A stretch of 21,739 bases of DNA. It comes from a virus. The translations under genes were made by a program, and so were the position numbers. The DNA lies in the IMG/VR virus record IMGVR_UViG_3300037070_003688, positions 1-21,739 of that record, one strand, 5' to 3'. Position 1 is the first letter of the stretch, and each line of letters begins with the position of its first letter. The notes beneath the pieces were generated by a model, which saw nothing but the letters and a program-made list of their open reading frames with translations, searched no databases and was not told the DNA's origin. Shown one piece after another: positions 1 through 9,089 of this stretch.

Positions 1-1
1 A

Positions 2-29
2 GTGTCCAGCTTTGAGTCCAGGTGTCCAG
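2..29. repeat. short GTGTCCAG direct repeats at left edge
   Basis: GTGTCCAG occurs at 2-9 and again at 22-29, with a near copy GAGTCCAG at 14-21. The rest of positions 1-161 holds no gene I can support apart from the leader of the small plus-strand gene at 162. The repeats could be a protein-binding site, but the window edge cuts the context and the motif is short enough to be chance. Confidence 0.3.
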
Positions 30-161
30 GAAACGGCAGACGTGTAGCATCGGTGGCACGTGGAGGCCGGCTGCCGGGCGGGCAGCTGGCCCCACCCAGC
101 CGGCCCCGTCGTCTCACCGCCTGGGCGGCGGGGGCCGGCACTACACATGAGGGAGAACACC

Positions 162-299
162 ATGAACCAACCAACCAACGACTTCCCCGGCGTCGAACCC
201 ATCCGCCGGTGGTTCAAGGCGCTGCCGTTCGCGGCGAAGGCCGGCATCATCATGGCGGTGGCGTGGGCGCTGCTCGCGCTGAAGGGGACGTTCGGCTAG
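162..299 (+). CDS. small membrane peptide, only plus-strand gene
   Basis: This encodes a 45-residue peptide, and I do not recognise its family. The N-terminal half is polar (MNQPTNDFPGVEPIRRWF) and is followed by a hydrophobic helix at about residues 24-41 flanked by lysines, so it should sit in the membrane with one span. The start at 162 is chosen because GGGAGA lies seven bases upstream. An in-frame ATG at 147 and a GTG at 60 have no comparable site. Almost every codon ends in G or C, which argues that it is translated. It points opposite to all other genes here, and its TAG overlaps the stop of the WhiB-like gene by four bases with no terminator between them. It may be a lysis, superinfection-exclusion or regulatory peptide from a neighbouring transcription unit. 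Its role is unknown. Confidence 0.6.
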   Translation: MNQPTNDFPGVEPIRRWFKALPFAAKAGIIMAVAWALLALKGTFG

Positions 300-586
300 G
301 GCGCCAGGTGGTCCACGGCCAGCGCTCGCAGCGCCCGCCGCTCGGCCGGCGTCGCCCCGCCGGCAACCATGCCGACAGCCGGGTCCGGTTCGGTCAACGC
401 CCACGCCAGGCACACCACGCGCACGGGGCATGTCGCGCACAACGCTTTGGCATGGGAGATGCGGGCGACCCCACCGGGGCCGGGGCGGCGCATCTTCGGC
501 ATCGTCATGGCGGCGCCCTGACCGCGGCAGGCGGCGTCGGGCCAACGGTCACGAGACGCGTAGACGGTGTCACGCTCCCACCTCAC
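296..586 (-). CDS. WhiB-like iron-sulfur transcription factor
   Basis: The 96-residue protein has the four-cysteine pattern of the Wbl family: Cys20, then Cys50-x2-Cys53-x5-Cys59, inside the typical context DAAC and AKALCATCPVRVVC. In the family these residues bind a [4Fe-4S] cluster, and the protein regulates transcription by contacting the primary sigma factor. The usual G-[V/I]-W-G-G turn is present only as GMVAGG at residues 72-77, so its tryptophan is missing. There is no basic AT-hook tail; the protein ends RALRALAVDHLAP. The start is a GTG that overlaps the previous stop (GTGA). Phage Wbl proteins such as WhiBTM4 are known to interfere with host WhiB function, and a similar role or late-gene control is an inference. 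It is the last gene of the minus-strand run. Confidence 0.85.
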   Translation of the reverse strand: MRWERDTVYASRDRWPDAACRGQGAAMTMPKMRRPGPGGVARISHAKALCATCPVRVVCLAWALTEPDPAVGMVAGGATPAERRALRALAVDHLAP

Positions 587-747
587 GGCGCGAGCCGATC
601 CACGGCCAGCGCCCGCAACTGGGTGATGGCGGTCACGATCGGGTGAGTGTCACCGGGCTCCGCGTGCTCCTCTATCCAGATGAGGGAGCGCATGGACAGG
701 CGGTGATCCTCCCGCCACTCGAGCTGGACGAGGGGGTGCAGTTCCAT
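583..747 (-). CDS. small protein of unknown function
   Basis: This encodes 54 residues beginning MELHPLVQLEWREDHRLSMR. The start at 747 is favoured over longer in-frame readings because GGGGAGG lies five bases upstream. The protein is soluble, with no signal peptide or cysteine motif, and is mildly acidic in the middle. Its C-terminus (RALAVDRLAP) closely matches that of the following WhiB-like gene (RALAVDHLAP). The two genes share a 14-base identical stretch at 599-612 and 312-325, which suggests a local duplication of a gene end. It is coupled to the WhiB-like gene by a GTGA overlap. I do not recognise a family. Confidence 0.65.
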   Translation of the reverse strand: MELHPLVQLEWREDHRLSMRSLIWIEEHAEPGDTHPIVTAITQLRALAVDRLAP

Positions 748-752
748 GCCGG

Positions 753-767
753 CCTCCCCTTCGGGGG
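753..767 (-). promoter_or_regulatory. ribosome-binding site inside a small hairpin
   Basis: On the minus strand CCCC (767-764) can pair with GGGG (759-756) around the loop CGAA. The GGGG arm is part of the GGGGAGG ribosome-binding site (753-759) of the 54-residue gene. Pairing would hide the site unless ribosomes or a ligand open it. The stem is only four G-C pairs, so any effect is speculative. Confidence 0.35.
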
Positions 768-805
768 GTGGGGCGCGTCCGGGGACTAGGGGCGCGGGGG
801 TTTGG

Positions 806-1024
806 TTAGGAGTCTCCCACGCCACCGGAGGGTTCGGGGGGGCCGTCCGGTGGCGTGCCAACGTCGTTCCCCCGGACAACCTTCATGACCTCCGGCACGG
901 TGAACAGCCCCATCATCAGCAGACCGACCGCGATGGCTCCGACCCGCGGGCAGTCGTCGGTGACACCGAACATGACCAGGGCCACGCCGGCGAGGAACGC
1001 CACGGTGTTACGGAAGGCGCCCAC
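806..1024 (-). CDS. two-span membrane protein, putative holin
   Basis: The 72-residue product has two hydrophobic helices, about residues 7-20 and 28-46, joined by a short loop with TDDCPR. A polar, proline-rich C-terminal tail ends SGGVGDS. Size, two spans, a charged tail and a place directly after the endolysin are the usual features of a small phage holin, which opens the inner membrane to time lysis. It starts with GTG at 1024; no ATG or other start lies upstream in frame before the end of the preceding gene, and the ribosome-binding site is weak. Translation probably depends on reading through from the 27-residue gene just upstream. It could instead be an antiholin or an unrelated membrane protein. 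Confidence 0.65.
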   Translation of the reverse strand: MGAFRNTVAFLAGVALVMFGVTDDCPRVGAIAVGLLMMGLFTVPEVMKVVRGNDVGTPPDGPPEPSGGVGDS

Positions 1025-1037
1025 CCAGACACGGGGC

Positions 1038-1121
1038 TCAGTAGATCTTCACCGCGATGAGCACGGCGCAGACCGCGGTGACGACGTTGGCGATGGTGTT
1101 CACGAATGGGTGATAACTCAT
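1038..1121 (-). CDS. 27-residue membrane peptide, putative holin partner
   Basis: This very short gene encodes 27 residues, MSYHPFVNTIANVVTAVCAVLIAVKIY. Residues 7-24 form a single hydrophobic helix with a lysine at the end. It has AGAGGAG about eight bases before the ATG, and its ATG overlaps the endolysin stop (ATGA), so it is both coupled and independently initiated. The position between the endolysin and the two-span protein suggests a lysis role, as a pinholin-like, antiholin or holin-regulating peptide. Function is inferred only from location and the single span. Confidence 0.6.
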   Translation of the reverse strand: MSYHPFVNTIANVVTAVCAVLIAVKIY

Positions 1122-2629
1122 GTTGAGGACTCCTCTGGGATCGGGATGTTGGGCAGCAGCTCCGGCGGTAGCGGCGCGTGGGAGGTGCCGGTGTCGATGA
1201 GGTGCAGCGCGATGGCCGCATCAATGGGGCCGTGGCGCTCCGTCAGGCGGGCGTTGATCTGCCACCAGGAGCCGTCATGCCATTGGGACAGGAACCACAT
1301 ATCTTCAGTCTCCTCCGCGGTGTTGGGGGGCGGCCCAGGTTTGTGGACGGGCGGGCCGGGCTTGGTGCCGGGGTAGCCGGCGCGGGGCCGGGGCCGTCCG
1401 GCCTTGACCCAGGAGTCGTGCCCATCGATCTCCACCGGCTGGATATGCCACGGCTCCCCGTTGACGTTGCAGTGGACACCCCACCGCGTGGCCTCCGCTG
1501 AGCCCTGCTGGGGGCCTTCGGCGACGGTGGGGGAGCGGTGCACGCGGCCGGGGTTGCGGGCCACCAGGTCGATGGCGCAGTACCAGACGGTGCCGTCCTT
1601 GAACGTCTGGGACTGGTGGAACGACTTGCCGGGCGGGGCAAACCCCTCCTTGTCCGGCTGCACCTTGCGCCAGCCGCCACCGCACCCAATGAGGCCACCC
1701 TGGGCCTGGAGCCAGGAGAACAGCCGGCGGGCGTACTCTGGCTCCATCTTCGGCTCGTAGCGGCGTCTCATCTCCGCCATGGTCACCAGGTCGGTGCCGT
1801 AGCCCACGGGGTACAGGATCGTGCTCACGGGGGGTACCACCTCGGTCCATTGGGTCCAGGCCTGCTCGGTGGCCACGTTCAGGTCCAGGTGATGCGGGGT
1901 GGCCCAGCCGTAGTGCCCGGTGTCGCCCATCGACGAGAACTGCCACGCGTCCAGCGTGGCCACGCCGGTGGGCAACGTGGGGCCGTTGGGGAGGCCGGGG
2001 TCACCGCCCTGGGTGGTGCGCGCCCACGTCTCCCAGTTGGCCGGCTCCACCGGTGGCAGCGGCCAGGACTGCTGCGGCAGCTTGGCCGGCTGGTGCGGGT
2101 AGGCGGGCACGATGATGGCCTGGAAGGCCTCCACCAGCTCGTGCTGGCGGGGGGCGGTCATCGGGTCCAGGAACCACTTGCCGCCGTAGCCGAGCGGCGT
2201 ACGGCCGTCCTTGGCGTGGAGGCGGTCCACCAGTTCCAGCACCCAGTCCACGTAACGGTTGCCGGCCCAGTCGGCCTGCCCGTCAAAGTTCTCCATGTCC
2301 ACCATCGGCGGCAGGGTGGTGGCCTCGCACGTGTCCATCTGGGCCAGCAGGCGGTCCGCGTGGAGGAGCGCGGAACCGGTGGGTGGACGGATGTAGACAT
2401 ACGCGCCTGTCTGTAGGCCGGCGTCGGCGGCGGCGGGGATGAACAGCTGGTACGAGGGGTCCGGGCGGATGTCGTTGCAGGCCCGGCAGAACACTCCGTC
2501 AATGCCGTGCACGGCAGCCACGCGGAAGTCCGGCGCCACGGAGCCCGGTGGAATGGTCATCGCGGCGCCGTTCGCTCCGGGCACCTGGTAGAGCGACACG
2601 TCGAGAAACCCGACCGGCAGCGTGGTCAT
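1118..2629 (-). CDS. bifunctional endolysin: GH25 muramidase plus M15 peptidase
   Basis: The 503-residue protein joins two peptidoglycan-cutting domains. Residues 5-255 match the GH25 lysozyme fold: GFLDVSLYQ at the first strand (Asp10), the catalytic pair in VDMEN (Asp111 and Glu113), and HLDLN near the end of the barrel. Residues 270-408 match an M15 (VanY-type) metallopeptidase, with zinc ligands His338 in SFHQS, Asp354 in CAIDLV and His395 in EPWHIQ. The first domain should cut the glycan chain and the second the stem peptide. A proline-rich linker (411-435) leads to a C-terminal segment of about 65 residues rich in Trp, perhaps for wall binding. There is no signal peptide, so export would need a holin. 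The start at 2629 overlaps the adhesin stop (ATGA), and no ribosome-binding site is visible. A tail-borne wall-degrading role is a less likely alternative. Confidence 0.85.
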   Translation of the reverse strand: MTTLPVGFLDVSLYQVPGANGAAMTIPPGSVAPDFRVAAVHGIDGVFCRACNDIRPDPSYQLFIPAAADAGLQTGAYVYIRPPTGSALLHADRLLAQMDTCEATTLPPMVDMENFDGQADWAGNRYVDWVLELVDRLHAKDGRTPLGYGGKWFLDPMTAPRQHELVEAFQAIIVPAYPHQPAKLPQQSWPLPPVEPANWETWARTTQGGDPGLPNGPTLPTGVATLDAWQFSSMGDTGHYGWATPHHLDLNVATEQAWTQWTEVVPPVSTILYPVGYGTDLVTMAEMRRRYEPKMEPEYARRLFSWLQAQGGLIGCGGGWRKVQPDKEGFAPPGKSFHQSQTFKDGTVWYCAIDLVARNPGRVHRSPTVAEGPQQGSAEATRWGVHCNVNGEPWHIQPVEIDGHDSWVKAGRPRPRAGYPGTKPGPPVHKPGPPPNTAEETEDMWFLSQWHDGSWWQINARLTERHGPIDAAIALHLIDTGTSHAPLPPELLPNIPIPEESST

Positions 2630-5316
2630 GGCGCGTAGTACACGAGCTGAATGTTGCCGACGTACGGGTGGTAGCCGGTCTCCAGCCCGGTGCCGCTGAT
2701 CGTCACCGTGTTGTTGCCGGTGACGAGGTCGGCGACGTTGATCGGGATCGACAGGGACCGCGTTCCCACGTATGGCGGGCCGATCGTCGGCTCGAAGGGG
2801 GTCTGGCGAACAGGGCCGCCGTTGAATTGGTAGTCCAACCGCAAGGCCGACGAGTTGAGGTTCGGGTCGACCCACGACGACAGGACCAGCCGCGCTGCAG
2901 TGACCCCAGCGGCGACCGCCGGCAACGTCAGAGTCGGGGTCGGCAGGTAATAGCCGATGTCCATGCCGCTGCCGTGGGGAACTTGGGCGTCAGGGGCACG
3001 CGACACCCTGGTCGGAGTGCGGACCGCACCGTCCCAACGGACCCCGCCGTAGACGAAGTTCGTTGACGCCAGCCCGGTGTATTTGACCGACGCATGGTTG
3101 TGCGACCCGAGGTAGACGTAGCCCTCGGTGAGCGTCGGCGGCAACGTCCAGTTCGTCGCTGCCCACAGCGTGCCGTTGGCGTACACGTCGATGTGGCTGG
3201 CCGTGAACTCCAATCGAATCGTCGTCATGTTGGTCCGCGAGGTCAACGCTGCAGGGTTCGAGCTGCTCGGCGTGAGCATCGTCTCGACGAAGTTGTTTGA
3301 CACAATAAATCTCGGGACATCGGAGTCGAAGTTGAAGCGCACCGAGAACCCGTTCTTCGGTGCGTGTCCGGCGCCGTTGTAGTCGTAGTGCGACGGGATC
3401 GTGTACGGGTCCTGCGTGATGAAGATGTACGACCAGCCACGCAACGTGTTGGTCGGCGCCACGATCGTGTCGAACTCGATGATGCCGCCACCGGCGAACT
3501 CGAATAGCTCGTTGCTGCGGACGTTGGCGTCGCCGTAGTTCTGTGACCCGGCACCGATCCACAAACGGTTCGAGACGATGACGATGTCATTCGGTGGGAG
3601 CACACCGTCGACCCCGGCAATGTCATCGCAGTGATCGACATGCCCCGCATCGTTATCCCACGTGGCGTTCCGCCACCGGTTCGTCGTCCAGTGCCCCAGC
3701 CCGGCGGTGAACGACTCGGAGAACACGAACATCCCCGGCAGGTACCAGTTGCCGGATGATCCGACCGTCGAGATCGTGGCGACGGAAGACGTCCAGGTCT
3801 GCGGAACCGGCGGCCATATCCGACGTGTCCCCATGAAGGCCGTCACCACGGGCGTCGACCCGAGCCGCAGCGCCCTGACGCCAGCAACCCCGAGACGCAT
3901 ACCACCAGGGTTGACGTATGCCCACAGGCTCGACGTCCCGGTCACCGCCACAGCGGACGTCGACGGCGTCGACGTCCATGTCTGTGCTCCAGCCCTGGCC
4001 CACGTCCCCGTCGTCGCCGTCACGGTGATGCTGGCAGCAGAACGCGCCCACGTCTTCGGTCCTGGGAAGTCGCCACCGCTGGCATCCGTGATGATGCCGC
4101 CGCCATCGTGGACGCCGATCGCCTGGTTGACGCCGGTCAGCTGAGCGCCGTTGGATGCGAAGTCCTTGGTGGTGACCAAGGTGCCGTTGGCATACAGCGT
4201 CCCGATCATCGCGTTGACCCGCCACTCGATGAGGCCGCCGCCGCCCGGCACGGTCGGTGCGGCGATCTGACCGGCATACGTCCCGTCGCGGTAGAAGAAG
4301 ACGCCGTTACCCGGATTCCATTCGACGTGATAGCCGATCCGCAAGGCGGCTGTCGTCCCCGAGACGTGGGTCGCCAACACGAACGCATTGGCGAAAGAGG
4401 TCACGGTGATCTTGACGAACTGGTTGAGCGTGCCTGCCGGTGACGAGATTCGCAGGGCTTCTCCCTGACCGTGATACGGGGTCGTGCTGATCTGTCCAGG
4501 TACCGACGTGTCCCAGACCTCCGGCGTCCCCAACGATCCGTAGACGAAGAAGTTCGAGTAGTCGGGGCTCGCGTTGATGTTGGTGAAGTTGGTGTCGAAC
4601 CACGGTCCGGTACCGGCCCCCACCGACCACGCAGCTGACGTGCCGACCGCTGAGATCGTGGCCGGGGAACCGGGCCACGTCTTCGGTCCGCCAGTGATCT
4701 CCCAGCCCCCCGAAATCCCGTCGACCGCGACCGTTGCCGCCGAGCGGGTCCAGGTCTGTGGGGGCGGAGCTGACGAGTAGTCGCCACCTTCGGCGTCGGT
4801 GATGATGCCACCGCCGTCGCCGACACCGATCGACTGCTTGGTACCGGTCAGTTGGACGCCCTCGGTGGCGAAGTTCTTGGTGGCGACCAGAGTGCCGGCG
4901 ACGTACAGCGTGCCGACCATCGCGGTGACCCGCCATTCGATGACACCACCACCGGACGGCGTCGCCGGGACCGTGGCACTCCCGGCGTACGCCGTGTCGC
5001 GGTAGAACTGGATGATGTTGCCCGGCAACCAGGCGACGTGGTAGCCGAGACGATGTGCGGCCGTTGTCGCGGAGACATGGGTCGCCAACTCGAAGTTGTC
5101 GGCGAACGAGGTCACGGTGATCTTCGAGAACTGGGTGTCGGAGGATGCCGGTGACGTGATCCGCAGAGCAGCCCCGTTGCTGTGGTACGGCGTCGTCTTG
5201 ATCTGCCCAGGAGTCGACGTGTCCCACGTCTCACCACTACCGCCGTAGGCGAACCAGTTCGAGTAATCGGGACTCGAATTGATGCCGGTGAAAGCGGTGT
5301 CGGACCAGGTGGGCAC
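2626..5316 (-). CDS. large receptor-binding/adhesin-like tail protein with duplicated domains
   Basis: The 896-residue protein is built from beta-sandwich-like modules. Residues 4-180 and 239-416 are two copies of one laminin-G-like domain, both starting with a W-x-DT-x-FT-x-IN-x-SPDYSN pattern and ending GDGGGIITDA or HDGGGIITDA. Five short units of about 24 residues with the pattern TWxxSxATIxxVGxSGxW separate them (near 187, 211, 420, 444 and 505). Residues 473-502 carry a LGVAGVRALRLGS...WP strap like those between domains of actinophage tail proteins. A third lectin-like domain spans about 530-756, and 757-896 looks like a C-terminal jelly-roll. It probably binds the host surface at the tail tip. 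It starts at a GTG without a clear ribosome-binding site, 17 bases after the preceding stop. The specific ligand cannot be told. Confidence 0.75.
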   Translation of the reverse strand: MPTWSDTAFTGINSSPDYSNWFAYGGSGETWDTSTPGQIKTTPYHSNGAALRITSPASSDTQFSKITVTSFADNFELATHVSATTAAHRLGYHVAWLPGNIIQFYRDTAYAGSATVPATPSGGGVIEWRVTAMVGTLYVAGTLVATKNFATEGVQLTGTKQSIGVGDGGGIITDAEGGDYSSAPPPQTWTRSAATVAVDGISGGWEITGGPKTWPGSPATISAVGTSAAWSVGAGTGPWFDTNFTNINASPDYSNFFVYGSLGTPEVWDTSVPGQISTTPYHGQGEALRISSPAGTLNQFVKITVTSFANAFVLATHVSGTTAALRIGYHVEWNPGNGVFFYRDGTYAGQIAAPTVPGGGGLIEWRVNAMIGTLYANGTLVTTKDFASNGAQLTGVNQAIGVHDGGGIITDASGGDFPGPKTWARSAASITVTATTGTWARAGAQTWTSTPSTSAVAVTGTSSLWAYVNPGGMRLGVAGVRALRLGSTPVVTAFMGTRRIWPPVPQTWTSSVATISTVGSSGNWYLPGMFVFSESFTAGLGHWTTNRWRNATWDNDAGHVDHCDDIAGVDGVLPPNDIVIVSNRLWIGAGSQNYGDANVRSNELFEFAGGGIIEFDTIVAPTNTLRGWSYIFITQDPYTIPSHYDYNGAGHAPKNGFSVRFNFDSDVPRFIVSNNFVETMLTPSSSNPAALTSRTNMTTIRLEFTASHIDVYANGTLWAATNWTLPPTLTEGYVYLGSHNHASVKYTGLASTNFVYGGVRWDGAVRTPTRVSRAPDAQVPHGSGMDIGYYLPTPTLTLPAVAAGVTAARLVLSSWVDPNLNSSALRLDYQFNGGPVRQTPFEPTIGPPYVGTRSLSIPINVADLVTGNNTVTISGTGLETGYHPYVGNIQLVYYAP
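4069..4602 (-). repeat. second copy of duplicated lectin-like domain
   Basis: This codes for residues 239-416 of the adhesin-like protein and aligns along its length with the copy at 4777-5307. Matching landmarks are SPDYSN, TTPYH, KITVTSFA, LATHVS, GYHV, FYRD, IEWRV, GTLY and DGGGIITDA. The two are clearly diverged rather than recent identical copies. Confidence 0.8.
4777..5307 (-). repeat. first copy of duplicated lectin-like domain
   Basis: This codes for residues 4-180 of the adhesin-like protein, sharing the ordered motifs of the copy at 4069-4602. The spacer between the copies holds two of the short TWxxSxATI units. Confidence 0.8.
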
Positions 5317-5332
5317 GGCGGTGTCGGAACGA

Positions 5333-5794
5333 CTAGGAACCGGTGATGGTGATCAGCAGGGCGGGCAACGTGACGTCAGCACCGTTTGTCGCCAATGTCG
5401 GCGGTGTCGGTACGTCGATGCCAACAAGCTCTTTGGTGCTGTCCGCTCCGCCGTTGTTGCAGTAGTAAGCGACCGCCGTCCAGGTCTCCCCAGCAGCCAC
5501 GGCGGTGAGCACCGGAGCGGGAGCCGAGATCGTCACACTGTTCGCGCCGGACGGTTCCTCGGTGACGGTCAACGTCAAGTCAAGCTGCGTGTTGGTGCGG
5601 GTGTAGCCGGTCGCGGCAGCTTCGGTCATCCCGGCCGACGTCACCTCGGACAGAAAGTTCATCGTGCGAATCGACCCCACAGCGGGCACAGTTCCTTTGA
5701 ACACGGCCATCCGTAGATCCGGCGTGGTGGTGCCGGACGTGAATGCGGCGGTCAACATGTAGTACATGCCGCGGTTGGTCATCGTGAATGCCAT
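5333..5794 (-). CDS. fibre-associated structural protein
   Basis: The 153-residue protein begins MAFTMTNRGMYYMLTAAF. It is rich in Thr, Ala and Val with alternating hydrophobic residues, which suggests a beta-rich structural protein. Proteins with this kind of opening, sitting between fibre genes, are common in actinophages, where they are usually annotated as minor tail proteins. The start has GAGGAG six bases upstream. It lies nine bases after the collagen-like fibre and just before the adhesin-like gene, so it may link or cap fibres. No catalytic motif is visible. Confidence 0.65.
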   Translation of the reverse strand: MAFTMTNRGMYYMLTAAFTSGTTTPDLRMAVFKGTVPAVGSIRTMNFLSEVTSAGMTEAAATGYTRTNTQLDLTLTVTEEPSGANSVTISAPAPVLTAVAAGETWTAVAYYCNNGGADSTKELVGIDVPTPPTLATNGADVTLPALLITITGS

Positions 5795-5803
5795 GTGTGC
5801 TCC

Positions 5804-7542
<1,739 letters not shown>

Positions 7543-7552
7543 GACGCGCTCC

Positions 7553-7765
7553 TCAGCTCACCACGCCGGTGGTGTCGATATCAGGCAGGGGTGGCCGGGC
7601 CAGCACGGCATCCGCATACTCGATGTCACGCACCGTGTTGCGGATGAGCTGCACCACGGCGGCCTTGGCGTTGGCCGCGGACGGGGGGACATTGTTCCAG
7701 CGGCACAATGCAGAGATGACGCGGTCAGTGTCAGCGTCGCGGATGGTCAGGGTGATCTTCGCCAT
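7553..7765 (-). CDS. conserved small phage protein, unknown function
   Basis: The 70-residue protein begins MAKITLTIRDADTDRVISAL and has two likely helices before a proline-rich tail (PPLPDIDTTGVVS). Small proteins with this opening are often found among actinophage tail-tip genes, without known function. The start at 7765 is chosen because GGGAAGG lies a few bases upstream and the ATG overlaps the preceding stop (TGATG). It is probably a minor component or chaperone of tail-tip assembly, which is inferred only from position. Confidence 0.6.
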   Translation of the reverse strand: MAKITLTIRDADTDRVISALCRWNNVPPSAANAKAAVVQLIRNTVRDIEYADAVLARPPLPDIDTTGVVS

Positions 7766-8025
7766 CAGACCTTCCCCGTGATGAACTGCCGGTGGCCGGT
7801 CCGGGAGATGACCACGACGTGGCCGATGGCCGGGGTGTAACCCACAATGGTGTTCGTGACCGACGTCCACGTGGTGGCGATGCCGACGCGGGCGCGCAAC
7901 GGTGAGGTGGACGTGATCACCCCGCGCACGGTGGTCACTGGCGGCGCGTCGGTGACCACGCTCGGCGTGAGCGTGGCGCGGGCCAGATCGGCAAACGCGA
8001 TCGTCAGCTCCTGAAGGTCGTTCAT
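7765..8025 (-). CDS. small OB-fold-like tail protein
   Basis: The 86-residue protein has an N-terminal helix (DLQELTIAFADLARATL). It is followed by a pattern of strands and glycines, VRGVITSTSPLRARVGIATTW then YTPAIGHVVVISRTGHRQFITGKV, that resembles the OB-fold of small phage tail-tip proteins. In that pattern a y-x-P-x-x-G-x-x-V-x-V segment precedes the last strand. It could be a hub or spike-associated piece. Its ATG overlaps the previous stop (ATGA). The fold assignment comes from pattern alone. Confidence 0.6.
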   Translation of the reverse strand: MNDLQELTIAFADLARATLTPSVVTDAPPVTTVRGVITSTSPLRARVGIATTWTSVTNTIVGYTPAIGHVVVISRTGHRQFITGKV

Positions 8026-9089
8026 AGCGCCACCCTCGTGGTGCCGGTCATCTCCGCGTCAGCGGTCAACCCGATGATCAGCTTCTCGATGACATGGCGC
8101 GTGTCCAGACCCAACCTGCTGTTTCGCAGCTGGATGACGTCCCACGGAACAAGGGCGCAGTTGGGCACCGCCGCGAACGACACCGACCGCGACGTGCCCA
8201 GGATCGAATCCAGCCGGGAACGGGCGGCGTCCGCACACATCGCGTTCGACGTGAACAAGTCCGACTCGATCCAGTCAGGCTTCCGCCCAAACGGACCGCC
8301 GTAGTGCGCCGTGGACGTGGTGTCCGTCGCCACCGCCATGTAGACCGTGCCGGCGTCGTTGGGCGGTGACGCGGCGATGATCCGATTAAAGATGTCGTCA
8401 TCAGTAGCGACCGCGAGGGAAGCGGAGACCAGGACACCGGCCTCTCCTTCGTCGATCGTCCAGACCGGTGGAGCGGTGGAAGCGTTGATGTTCACCAGCC
8501 GCAAGGTGCCCAGCCCGTCAAACCTGGGCTGTTTGCCGATGGCTGCGGCCAGCTGCTGGACCGCTTCCCACGGTGACGTCTTGACCTCGTACACCAGGCC
8601 CGGCACGGTGTAGGCGCTGGAGCCCAACGCCTGCAGGGCGTGGGGGACGGCGGTGGCGATAAACGATCCGATCACATCGTTGACCGGTGTACCGGCGGCC
8701 ACCTCCAGGTCGTCTTCCAGGCGGGCATCCAGCGCGAACTTGGAACGATCCATGCCGGTCAGCCGCAATTCTCCGGTGGTGCCGTCCAGATCATAGGAGG
8801 TGATCTTGAAGACACCCAACGGCACCAGTTCCGGCGTCGGACGATGTCCGGCGATGCCGCGGCGGATGGCCAGCTCGGTACCGAACTGCGCCGTTGGTAT
8901 CTGGCCTGGCTCGATGATGGTGACCTCACACTGGCCGTAGGTGGCGGCGGCGGCGTCGAGCGTCACGGTCCCGTCGACCACCTGCAGGTCCGGCACCAGT
9001 ATCTGACCAAACTGCAGGAGGTCCACCTGGACCGCTAACCGGTGCGAGCCACGCAACGCGCCCAGGAACTCCGGCGAGACGGGATTCAT
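8022..9089 (-). CDS. minor tail / baseplate hub protein (DUF5047-like)
   Basis: The 355-residue protein opens MNPVSPEFLGALRGSHRLAV, followed by a G-Q-x-L-x-V-x-D-L-x-V-x-D-G-x-V segment. That layout is typical of the DUF5047 tail proteins of actinophages. The middle has GELRLTGMDRSKFALDARLED, a D-R-S-K motif shared with hub-like proteins, then a long strand-rich C-terminal half. It probably forms part of the ring at the tail tip below the distal tail protein. The start at 9089 is chosen because its ATG overlaps the previous stop (ATGA); the longer in-frame reading would run into the upstream gene. Confidence 0.75.
   Translation of the reverse strand: MNPVSPEFLGALRGSHRLAVQVDLLQFGQILVPDLQVVDGTVTLDAAAATYGQCEVTIIEPGQIPTAQFGTELAIRRGIAGHRPTPELVPLGVFKITSYDLDGTTGELRLTGMDRSKFALDARLEDDLEVAAGTPVNDVIGSFIATAVPHALQALGSSAYTVPGLVYEVKTSPWEAVQQLAAAIGKQPRFDGLGTLRLVNINASTAPPVWTIDEGEAGVLVSASLAVATDDDIFNRIIAASPPNDAGTVYMAVATDTTSTAHYGGPFGRKPDWIESDLFTSNAMCADAARSRLDSILGTSRSVSFAAVPNCALVPWDVIQLRNSRLGLDTRHVIEKLIIGLTADAEMTGTTRVAL

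Noticed and set aside
2-646. Long plus-strand reading frame at the left edge
   Set aside because: It runs antisense through the WhiB-like gene, has no ribosome-binding site and gives a low-complexity Arg/Pro/Gly protein typical of a shadow frame in GC-rich DNA.
1538-2416. 292-residue plus-strand frame opposite the endolysin
   Set aside because: It is the complement of a gene with clear catalytic motifs and shows only Gly/Val/His/Arg-rich sequence with no domain pattern.
7766-7870. Longer N-terminus for the 70-residue tail-tip protein
   Set aside because: The extension lies inside the upstream OB-fold-like gene, is His/Arg/Pro rich, and the inner ATG has the ribosome-binding site.
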